From Polyangiaceae bacterium (lineage in GTDB: Bacteria; Myxococcota; Polyangia; Polyangiales; Polyangiaceae), in assembly GCA_025936205.1 (NCBI GenBank), contig JAICTU010000087.1, forward strand, positions 1 to 23,053: a stretch of 23,053 nucleotides of DNA, given 5' to 3'. Made by a program: the position numbers and the translations under genes. This document shows positions 15,546 to 22,527 of this stretch, piece after piece (position 1 is the stretch's first letter; each line of letters begins with the position of its first letter). Under the pieces are notes generated by a model. That model saw only the letters and a list, made by a program, of their open reading frames with translations, made no database searches and was not told the origin of the DNA.

Positions 15546-15622
15546 ACGCGATCGGGGAAATCCAATTGCGGAAGCGGCGCTGGCCGTGCGACAGCTCGTG
15601 GGCCGACTTGGAGGCAGAGCTG

Positions 15623-16777
15623 ATGTACCGGTTTCGAACCTGCATTTTTACACTCGGTAGCGTGGCGTGGCTGGCTTGCAGCGCGGGGCAGGGGCAAGAC
15701 GACGAGAACACCCTGCCCGCCTTCGGGGGCAACTCGGGTCCCGCGACCTCTACCGTTCCGAACACGCCGGGGTCCAATCAGAATCCTGCCGCCAATACGT
15801 CGACGGGCAGCGCGACTCCGGGTAGCAGCACTGGCACCCAGGTTGGGGGCGCACCCAGCGGCTCTCAGAACAACGAGATGCAGCCCGGTAATGCAGCGAT
15901 CGCGGCTGTGACGCCGAACAGCGGCTCCGGAATGGGCAGCGCTGGCAGCGCTGGCGCGAGCAGCATGACTGGGGCCATGGCGGGCATGAATGCGGCGGGG
16001 GCAGGTGGTGCCGGCAATGCGCCGGCGACCGGGGCTGCGGGGGGAGCTCAGATGCCGCCGGCTCAGCCGGGCATGATGCCTCCTCCCGCGATGATGCCGC
16101 CGGCGACCCCGCCACCCACGGCGCCGGTCAACTGCGGCAGCCAGTTCCTGTGCGAGGACTTTGAGGGTGTGGCGGCGGGGGCTTCGCCCAATGCGGCCGT
16201 CTGGACGCTATTTGACAGCTATTCGCAGCGTGCGACCAGCCCCAATGTGCAGGTCAGCACCCAGCTGGCACACGGCGGTCGGCAAGCGTTGCACGTGGTC
16301 GCGTCCGGCGGACGCAGCGGCATCGTGGCTACTCTGCCGCAGAGTTCGTATTTCATGCGCGCGTGGCTGAACATCGAAGCTGCGCCGGTCGGGCCTGTGT
16401 TCATCGGGCTCGGTACGGATCAGAACTCCGAGATCCGTCTGCGTATACAAGGCAGGTCCGCGGCGACGATCAATACGTTCGGGCAAGGAACCGATGCTGT
16501 TCATCCAGATGCGAACTCAGGCAATTGTCCCGAATGCATCACGCTGACACCGAATCGCTGGTTCTGCGCGGAGTTCTCCATAGACAATGCAGGTCAGAAC
16601 GCCACGCTCTGGATCGATGGCGTCGAGGCAGCGAGCATCGTGAATGGAGATAAGGGATGGCCCGCGCAGCCCGCCCAGCCGAAGTTATTCGTGGGGAGCA
16701 TGGGCCTCCAGGGCGGCATGACCGGCGTCTACGTCGACGACGTGGCAGCAGGCCCCACCCGCATCGGCTGCAACTGA
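15623..16777 (+). CDS. secreted, probably lipid-anchored protein with low-complexity linker and C-terminal jelly-roll-like domain
   Basis: A 384-residue exported protein. The N-terminus MYRFR plus a hydrophobic stretch ending WLAC (C19) looks like a lipoprotein signal, though Trp at -3 departs from the usual Leu/Val/Ile. A linker of about 145 residues rich in Gly, Ala, Ser, Asn, Met and Pro follows (about 22-168). The C-terminal domain starts near V169-N-C with FLCEDFEG and has beta-rich repeats (QALHVVASGGRSG, YFMRAWLNIEA, WFCAEFSIDN, ATLWIDGVE). It ends VYVDDVAAGPTRIGC. This pattern resembles the LamG/Cip1-like jelly-roll domains often found in myxobacterial lipoproteins and suggests polysaccharide binding or cleavage, but no catalytic residues can be named. 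GGAGG at 15610-15614, eight bases before ATG 15623, supports this start over upstream in-frame codons. It is divergent from the peptidase. Confidence 0.83.
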   Translation: MYRFRTCIFTLGSVAWLACSAGQGQDDENTLPAFGGNSGPATSTVPNTPGSNQNPAANTSTGSATPGSSTGTQVGGAPSGSQNNEMQPGNAAIAAVTPNSGSGMGSAGSAGASSMTGAMAGMNAAGAGGAGNAPATGAAGGAQMPPAQPGMMPPPAMMPPATPPPTAPVNCGSQFLCEDFEGVAAGASPNAAVWTLFDSYSQRATSPNVQVSTQLAHGGRQALHVVASGGRSGIVATLPQSSYFMRAWLNIEAAPVGPVFIGLGTDQNSEIRLRIQGRSAATINTFGQGTDAVHPDANSGNCPECITLTPNRWFCAEFSIDNAGQNATLWIDGVEAASIVNGDKGWPAQPAQPKLFVGSMGLQGGMTGVYVDDVAAGPTRIGCN

Positions 16778-16779
16778 GC

Positions 16780-16803
16780 TCCCGCAACTGATCCCGCAAC
16801 GGA
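16780..16803. repeat. two tandem 12-bp units upstream of the ABC operon
   Basis: TCCCGCAACTGA and TCCCGCAACGGA stand head to tail with one mismatch. A partial third unit (TGCAACTGA) lies just before, over the end of the lipoprotein gene. Direct repeats this close (40 bp) to an operon start can be activator sites, but chance duplication is equally possible. Confidence 0.3.
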
Positions 16804-16843
16804 TCCCCCCTCCAGAAACCCCGTTCGCAGTATAGGTCCCCAA

Positions 16844-17599
16844 GTGGCGGATCGCGCGATGCTGGTGATCGAGGGCCTGGGCAAGCGCTACGGTGACTTC
16901 AGCGCGGTCCGAGACTTGAGCTTGGAGGTGCAGGAGGGCGAGATGTTCGCCCTCCTGGGCCCCAACGGCGCCGGCAAGACGACCACGCTGCGCATCCTGA
17001 TGGGCTTTCTGAAGGCCACGGCGGGGCGGGCGCGCATCGCGGGGCTCGATTGCTTCGAGCAGCGGGTGGAGCTGAAGCACATCGTCGGCTATCTGCCGGA
17101 TGATCCGAGCTTCTACGACTATCTGCGCGGGCGCGAGATCATCGAGTTCTCGGGTTCGATGCACGGTTTGCCGCGCGAGTTGATCCTGGCTCGTTCGCAG
17201 CCGCTCGTCGAGCGGCTGGAGCTGGGCGATGCATTGAGCGATTACGCCGTGAACTATTCGCGCGGCATGAAGAAGAAGTTGGCGCTGGTCTGTGCCCTGC
17301 TGCACGAGCCGCGGCTGTTGATCCTGGATGAGCCGAGCAGCGGGCTCGATCCGCTGGCGACGCGCGGCTTGAACGCGCTGCTGCTCGACTGGCAGCAGCG
17401 GGGCACGACCATCCTGCTCAGCTCGCATCTGCTGGATCAGGTGGAGCGCTTGTGCGGGCGCATGGCGATCCTCGCGCAGGGTAGCATCGCGGCGGTCGGT
17501 ACGCTGGAGGAGCTGCGGCGCGAGCGGGGCGCGAATCAGAGCCTGGAGGAGATCTTCTTCGCGGTCGCAGCGCCCGATCGCAGCTCGGGGCCCTCGTGA
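16844..17599 (+). CDS. ABC transporter ATP-binding protein
   Basis: A 251-residue cytoplasmic ATPase that would power the permease fusion encoded next. All nucleotide-binding motifs are present: Walker A GPNGAGKT (39-46), a Q-loop region near GYLPDD (82-87), signature YSRGM (138-142, an SGG-variant common in ABC-2/CcmA-type exporters), Walker B LLILDEP with E163, and the H-loop in SSHLLDQ. The sequence is closest in style to CcmA/NatA-type ATPases of ABC-2 exporters. GTG 16844 is used because AGG lies seven bases before it; ATG 16859 is an equally good in-frame alternative that removes five residues. The stop overlaps the GTG start of the next gene (GTGA, 4 bp), showing translational coupling and a shared job. 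Confidence 0.93.
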   Translation: MADRAMLVIEGLGKRYGDFSAVRDLSLEVQEGEMFALLGPNGAGKTTTLRILMGFLKATAGRARIAGLDCFEQRVELKHIVGYLPDDPSFYDYLRGREIIEFSGSMHGLPRELILARSQPLVERLELGDALSDYAVNYSRGMKKKLALVCALLHEPRLLILDEPSSGLDPLATRGLNALLLDWQQRGTTILLSSHLLDQVERLCGRMAILAQGSIAAVGTLEELRRERGANQSLEEIFFAVAAPDRSSGPS

Positions 17600-20148
17600 G
17601 CGAGGTGCGCCCGCACGCGCCTTCGACGTGGCGGGTGGTCTGGCTGATCGGCAAGTTCTCCTGGACGCGGCTGACCAATCGCTGGGCGCGCCGGCGCCGC
17701 GCCAAGCCCGCTGAGCGGGGCGCGACCGCGCGCAAGCCCACCGCCGGGCGGCTGGTGCTCGCGTTCGCGAGCGTGCTGTTCGCGCTGCAGGCGGTGATGG
17801 GCTCCACGGTGTTGATCCAGCGTCTGGCAGCCACGGCCGAGCAGCGCGCGGAGGCCGAGCGTGTGGTGCTGAACGAGGCTTCGTGGTGGCTGATCGCCGC
17901 GGCGCCGGAAGGGGAGCGCGAGCAGAGGTTCGCTCAGCTGGTCCGCAACGAGACCTTGCCCATCATCGACTCGACGGAGCGGGAGGAGCGCAGCGCGCTG
18001 CTCTGGCGCACGTTCCGCGCGCGTGGGCTGGACGGGTTCCGCGAGAGCCGGCTGCCCGCCGTGCCGCTCTGGCCGAGTCGACAGATCTGGTTCTCGGGCG
18101 ACGATCCTCTGTTGCTGCTGCGGCCGCTGGCGCTGGTGGCCTTTCTGCTGGTACTGGCGCAGTCGCTGCAGCATGTGGCCGGCTCCGATGACGATCTGTC
18201 GCGCGTCAGCGCGAGCCTGGAGTGGCTGTTCACGTTCCCGGTGCCCGGGCGCGCGCTGTTTCTGGCGCGTGCCTGCTCGGCTCTGTTCACGGGGCAGCTG
18301 GTGTGGCCGCTGCTCTTCCCGTTCTACACGGTGGCCTTCGTGTGCGCCGGGCTCGGTGTGGCCAGCGTGCCTTTGGCGGTGGGCGCCGCCGCCTATCAGG
18401 CTCTCCTCTCCGGTGGGCTCCGTGTGCTGCTCGAGACGACGCTGCGCCGCTATCTATCGCTGCGCTGGGTAGCGCGCGTGCAGGCAGCGCTGCTGTCGCT
18501 GAGCGTGGTGGCGATGCTGGGCAGTATCGCCACCGCCTATTCGCGGCACGTCGGCTGGACCTTCGACTGGACCCTGCACCTGCCGGTCTGGGCGTTCCTG
18601 CTGCCGCCCTCTCTGCCGTTGTGGCTCACCGTGGGCGGGCCGCGTGCGGCCGCCGCAGCCGCGGGTGCGCTCGCGTTTGCGGGGCTCTGGCTCGCGTTGT
18701 GCGTGGGGACGGCGGAGCGCATGGTGCGCGCCGGCATCACCAGTGGCGGCGGCCCTCAGCTCGCGCGCCGCGGCGCGCTGGAGCCCGCGGCTCGGGGTCA
18801 CCGTCCGTGGGCTGGCGTGGCCTACAAGGAGCTGTGCGCCATCTTCCGGGACGCGCGCTTGCGCGCCCAGACCTTCTTCACGCCCGTGCTGGTGTTCGGC
18901 ATGCAGCTCTGGCTCAATCCGCAGTTGCTCGGCGACATCACCGGGGGGCCGCGGCACGTCGCCACGGCAGCGTTCGCCGTCGCGAGCTTCACGCTGGCCA
19001 CGGGCGCCTGCACGTCGCTGGCGATGGAGGGGGCGTCGCTCTGGATGCTGTACACGGCGCCGCAGCGGCTCGAGAGCCTCTTGTTTCAGAAGCTGCGGGT
19101 CTGGATCGGGATCGCCTACCTGTTCGCTGGTGTGGTGCTGGTGCTGGCCTGGTCGCGCGCGCCGCATCTGCTCCTGCCGAGCTTGCCCTACGTGGCCCTG
19201 ACTCTGCTCGGCATCTTCTTGTATGCCGTGATCGCGCTCGGGATCGGCAGCCTGGGTACCGATCCGCTGGAGCCCGAGCCGCGGCGCCGTGTGCGTGTGG
19301 GCAGCGTGTACTTGTTCATGCTGCTCAGCAGCTTGTTTGCGTATTCGATCTACGCGCCGTCGCTCTGGACCAAGCTGGTGCAGGTGGTGCTCTCCGCGCT
19401 GCTCGCGTTCGCGCTCTGGCAGAAGCTGCGCGACCACCTGCCGTACCTGCTCGACCCGACGGAGGCGCCGCCCCCGCAGATCGGGGTGTCGGACGGGATC
19501 ATCGCCGCGCTCGGGTTCTTCGTGTTGCAGGGGGTGTTCGCGTTCTGGTTCAATGACAGCGGCTCGGAAGGGCGCACGCTGCTGCTCGCTTTCGTGTCGG
19601 CGGGCATCAGCGTGACGTCGTTCGCGCTGTTCGCGCTCCATCGCAGCGGCGTGCCGCGCGTGCTGCGCGCCGTGGGGCTGGTGCCCGCGCGCGAAGCGCG
19701 GCAGAGTCGCTGGCGGCAGCTCGGGCTGGGGCTCGGCGCGGGGCTCGCCGCAGGAGCGGTGGCGCTCGCCTACGGGCTGGCGTTGCATCGCGTGAGCTGG
19801 CTGCGCGACTGGGCGGAGAGCGAGTCGACGGTGCTGCCCGATTTCGATTCGGGCAGTGTGCCGGGCTGGTTCGTAGCCCTGGGCGTGTTCGCGGCGCCGC
19901 TGTTCGAGGAGTTCATCTTCCGCGGCATCCTGTATCGCGGGCTGCGGCGTTCGCTGGACGCGCGGCGCGCGGTGCTCGCCAGCGCGCTGGTTTTTGCTCT
20001 GGTGCATCCGGTGGTCGCTGCAGCGCCCGTGTTCGTGATGGCGCTGCTCGCGGCAGCGGCGTACGAGCGCACCGGCTGGCTGGCGACGCCGATCGTCGCG
20101 CACATGAGCTACAACGCGCTCGTGCTCGGGAGCGCGGCCCTGTTCTGA
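17596..20148 (+). CDS. ABC-2-type permease fused to a CPBP (CAAX-like) intramembrane metalloprotease
   Basis: An 850-residue polytopic membrane protein. After a basic cytoplasmic N-terminus comes a membrane helix at about 52-74. Then follows an extramembrane loop of ~100 residues (75-175) and a long series of hydrophobic segments to about residue 650 typical of ABC-2 permeases, including a repeat-like restart at AGVAYKELCAIFRDARLRA. The last ~145 residues are a CPBP protease domain with its three motifs: EEFIFR (E771, E772, R776), FALVH (H804) and HMSYN (H836, N840). These are the Glu and His residues that bind the catalytic zinc in Rce1-like enzymes. The frame is continuous, so this is a fusion. 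GTG 17596 overlaps the ATPase stop. A machine that exports a substrate and cuts it, or removes an anchoring segment, is a reasonable inference; the substrate is unknown. The stop is 5 bp from that of the convergent TPR gene. Confidence 0.88.
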   Translation: MSEVRPHAPSTWRVVWLIGKFSWTRLTNRWARRRRAKPAERGATARKPTAGRLVLAFASVLFALQAVMGSTVLIQRLAATAEQRAEAERVVLNEASWWLIAAAPEGEREQRFAQLVRNETLPIIDSTEREERSALLWRTFRARGLDGFRESRLPAVPLWPSRQIWFSGDDPLLLLRPLALVAFLLVLAQSLQHVAGSDDDLSRVSASLEWLFTFPVPGRALFLARACSALFTGQLVWPLLFPFYTVAFVCAGLGVASVPLAVGAAAYQALLSGGLRVLLETTLRRYLSLRWVARVQAALLSLSVVAMLGSIATAYSRHVGWTFDWTLHLPVWAFLLPPSLPLWLTVGGPRAAAAAAGALAFAGLWLALCVGTAERMVRAGITSGGGPQLARRGALEPAARGHRPWAGVAYKELCAIFRDARLRAQTFFTPVLVFGMQLWLNPQLLGDITGGPRHVATAAFAVASFTLATGACTSLAMEGASLWMLYTAPQRLESLLFQKLRVWIGIAYLFAGVVLVLAWSRAPHLLLPSLPYVALTLLGIFLYAVIALGIGSLGTDPLEPEPRRRVRVGSVYLFMLLSSLFAYSIYAPSLWTKLVQVVLSALLAFALWQKLRDHLPYLLDPTEAPPPQIGVSDGIIAALGFFVLQGVFAFWFNDSGSEGRTLLLAFVSAGISVTSFALFALHRSGVPRVLRAVGLVPAREARQSRWRQLGLGLGAGLAAGAVALAYGLALHRVSWLRDWAESESTVLPDFDSGSVPGWFVALGVFAAPLFEEFIFRGILYRGLRRSLDARRAVLASALVFALVHPVVAAAPVFVMALLAAAAYERTGWLATPIVAHMSYNALVLGSAALF

Positions 20149-20153
20149 CGCGT

Positions 20154-21155
20154 CTACCAGCGCCCCTGCCACCGGAGCATCGGAGACGAACCCGCCTGCA
20201 AGCGCAACGGCACGCTGGCTGCCTCGCCATCCGAGCCGCCGCTGGCCAGCCAATCCCACACGCCGGCTCCGACCGCGAGCGCGCCCGCGCTGGCCAGCAG
20301 CACGGTGACGGCGTCGACGCTGTGGATCGAGCTCAAGCGCTGGTTGGAGGCGTTGGCCCGCTGCCAGAGCGCCAGATCCTGCGTGAGCTGCTCGCGATAG
20401 CCCGGCGTGGAGGCGAGCGCATCGTGCTCGGTGGTCCACGCGTCGTGCCGCGCGTCATTCCACAGGTAGACGGCCGTCGCAGCACCCAGCAGGGCGACGC
20501 CGGTTCCAGCGAGCACCAGCGGCCGCAGTGAAGCTGGTTTGCCGGCGGTCTCAGCGGCTGGAGGGGAGGGCGGCGCGATGCTGGTTTCCGTGCGCGGGGG
20601 CTGGATCGCGGAGTCCGCCGGGCTTGGCGCGGTGGGGACGAGCTCCGCAGCGGCTGGCGTGTGGCCCGGCGGCTCTGGCGCCGGCTCGCCACCAAGAGGC
20701 GCCGGCTCGCTCGCGTGCTCTTCAGCGGGCAGGGTGGCGCGCAGCTCGTCGAGCTGCTTCTGCACTGCCCGGCGCTGTTCTTCCTGAATGTCGCCAGCTC
20801 CCGTTTCCAGGAAGCGCTCCAGTGTGGCGACGGCGCTGGCGTTGTCGCCCAGGCGCACTTCGCACTGGGCGATGTTGTACAGCACGCTCGGATGAGGCTG
20901 CAGCTCGTAAGCGCTGCGAAACACCGCCCGCGCGGAGTCGAAGCGGCCCTCGTTGGCGAGTCGCACCCCCTCGTCGAACAACTCGCGCGCGCGCTGGGCC
21001 ACGCGATCGCTGGAAGCCGGCGCGTCCGACGGCGCCGCATTCGGCGCTGGCACTGGGCTGGGCGCGCGAACGTCCGCGGCGCGGGCTCCCGCAGTGAACA
21101 AGGCGCAGGCGAGGACGCCGATCAGTGCCCCGCTCCAGCGAAAGCAGACCGCCAT
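20154..21155 (-). CDS. exported TPR protein with membrane segments, partner of the kinase
   Basis: A 333-residue protein with a signal peptide (about 1-26, ARA before ADVRAP), so its repeat part should face the periplasm. Residues ~51-140 hold TPR-like helices (ARELFDEGVRLANEGRFDSA, SAYELQPHPSVLYNIAQCEV, then LGDNASAVATLERFLE). A Pro/Ala-rich spacer follows (145-208), then hydrophobic segments at about 211-232 and 281-303. This layout (signal, TPR pair, Pro-rich spacer, membrane segments) is frequent in Myxococcota proteins encoded beside Ser/Thr kinases. ATG 21155 shares one base with the kinase stop (TGATG), and an AGGAG ribosome site lies inside the last kinase codons five bases before it. 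The two are thus translationally coupled. It may scaffold or sense for the kinase; no enzyme activity is expected. Confidence 0.82.
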   Translation of the reverse strand: MAVCFRWSGALIGVLACALFTAGARAADVRAPSPVPAPNAAPSDAPASSDRVAQRARELFDEGVRLANEGRFDSARAVFRSAYELQPHPSVLYNIAQCEVRLGDNASAVATLERFLETGAGDIQEEQRRAVQKQLDELRATLPAEEHASEPAPLGGEPAPEPPGHTPAAAELVPTAPSPADSAIQPPRTETSIAPPSPPAAETAGKPASLRPLVLAGTGVALLGAATAVYLWNDARHDAWTTEHDALASTPGYREQLTQDLALWQRANASNQRLSSIHSVDAVTVLLASAGALAVGAGVWDWLASGGSDGEAASVPLRLQAGSSPMLRWQGRW

Positions 21156-22525
21156 CAGGGCTCCTGATACGGATTTGCGGTCACGAAGGGCAGTGCCCCG
21201 GCGGGGGCAGCCGGCTCGCTGCGCGGGTGAGCCACCGCGCTCCGTGCGGGCCCCGGCACGGCCCGCGGCTTCAGTGGCGCCGCAGCGGGGGGCGAAGCGC
21301 TCGCGGGCGAGTGCGCCGGCGTCGGCACCGCACCCCTCTCATCACTGCGCAGAGCGCGGATCTCCGTCAGCTCCGTCACCGGCGCGGCCTCGCCGGGTGT
21401 ACGGACGGGCGCAGCCACGGCCGCCGTGCTGGAGGCCGAAGATCGGGCAGCCCAGCGTGCGCCGAGCCCAAATCCGCCGAGCCCAAATCCCAGCAGCGCC
21501 AGCGCGGCGGCCCCGATCGCCTTGCCCGGGACCCCAACTCTCGGCCCTGCGGAAGAAGGCCGCGCAGAGCGCTCGCTCTGCGGCGCGAGCCCCTCCGGGC
21601 CATCCTTCCGCGGCAGCTCCGCCAGGGCGGCGAGCAACTCCGTGGCATTCGCATAGCGCAGGGCCGCGTCTTTCTGCAGGCAGCGCTCGACCACGGCGGC
21701 CAGCGCGGGCGGGCAGCTCGGCAGCGCCTGTCGCAACGGCACGTGCGGACGCGTGAGCACCTGGAACAGCACCTCGTTGTACGATGTCCCCTCGTACACG
21801 CGCTGCGCGGTCAGCATCTCATACAGGATGGCGCCCAGCGCGTAGACGTCGGCGCGAGCGTCGATGTCGCGCGCGCCGCGCGCCTGCTCCGGCGCCATGT
21901 AGTGGGCCGTGCCCAGCTCGGCACCGGTGGGCGTGAGCTGAGCGTCCAGCTCCAGCGAGCGCGCCACGCCGAAATCGAGGATCTTCAACCAGGGGCGGCC
22001 GTCGCTGTGCTCGGTCAGCATCAGGTTGTCCGGCTTGAGATCGCGATGCACCACGTCCTCGGCATGCGCGCGTGCCATCGCGCGGCACGCCTGCCCCATC
22101 AGCTCCAGGCACAGCTCGACCGGCAGCGGCCCCGAGCGGCGCAGGCGCTCGCGCACCGTGTGCCCCTCCAGGTACTCCATCACGAAGTAGGGCATGCGCT
22201 CGTCGAACCAGCCGAAGTCGAAGACCGCCGTGATGTGCTCGTGCTCCAGCCGCGCGAGCAAGCGCGCCTCGCGCTCGAAGCGCGACGCGGCCCGAGCCCC
22301 GCCTGCCAGCTCCGCGCGCAGGAACTTGATCGCGCAGCGCCGGCCGACGCTCTCGCTCTCCGCCTCGAACACCGTGCCCATCCCGCCGGCGCCGATCACA
22401 CGCACGAGCCGGTAGCGCTCGCCCACCAGCGCTCCCACGCTCGGCAACAGCCCGCCGCCGTGAACCGCCGATGTCTCCCCGCCGGTGCGGGTGACTTCGG
22501 ACCCAGGAATGAAGGGAGCAGCCAT
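21155..22525 (-). CDS. Hanks-type serine/threonine protein kinase with one membrane segment
   Basis: A 456-residue kinase. The domain spans about residues 38-305, with glycine loop GAGGMG (45-50), catalytic Lys K67 in CAIKFL, catalytic loop VHRDLKPDN (159-167), DFG (184-186) and APE (211-213). The segment LELDAQLTPTGAELGTAHYM between DFG and APE holds Thr residues that could be autophosphorylated. One hydrophobic segment (about 336-358, containing repeated FGLG) is followed by a Pro/Ala/Ser-rich tail of ~100 residues outside the membrane, without PASTA repeats. All key residues are intact, so it should be active. ATG 22525 is chosen because the 121 codons before it overlap the upstream regulator in another frame and look like shadow. 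It starts two bases after the regulator stop. Confidence 0.94.
   Translation of the reverse strand: MAAPFIPGSEVTRTGGETSAVHGGGLLPSVGALVGERYRLVRVIGAGGMGTVFEAESESVGRRCAIKFLRAELAGGARAASRFEREARLLARLEHEHITAVFDFGWFDERMPYFVMEYLEGHTVRERLRRSGPLPVELCLELMGQACRAMARAHAEDVVHRDLKPDNLMLTEHSDGRPWLKILDFGVARSLELDAQLTPTGAELGTAHYMAPEQARGARDIDARADVYALGAILYEMLTAQRVYEGTSYNEVLFQVLTRPHVPLRQALPSCPPALAAVVERCLQKDAALRYANATELLAALAELPRKDGPEGLAPQSERSARPSSAGPRVGVPGKAIGAAALALLGFGLGGFGLGARWAARSSASSTAAVAAPVRTPGEAAPVTELTEIRALRSDERGAVPTPAHSPASASPPAAAPLKPRAVPGPARSAVAHPRSEPAAPAGALPFVTANPYQEP
21461..21490. repeat. 15-bp tandem duplication in the kinase membrane segment
   Basis: GCCGAGCCCAAATCC occurs twice head to tail. It encodes a repeated GFGLG in the hydrophobic segment of the kinase and keeps frame. 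A third 14-bp copy lies at 22783-22796 in the upstream regulator gene. Confidence 0.7.
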
Positions 22526-22527
22526 CG

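Noticed and set aside
15700..16120. Repetitive GC-rich tract taken as a DNA repeat array
   Set aside because: No fixed unit recurs; it is a low-complexity Gly/Ala/Ser/Asn/Pro coding linker in frame with the lipoprotein.
18454..20439. Long open frame (661 codons) antisense to the permease-protease fusion
   Set aside because: Arg/Gln/His-rich, no family features, and fully covered by a membrane protein with clear motifs.
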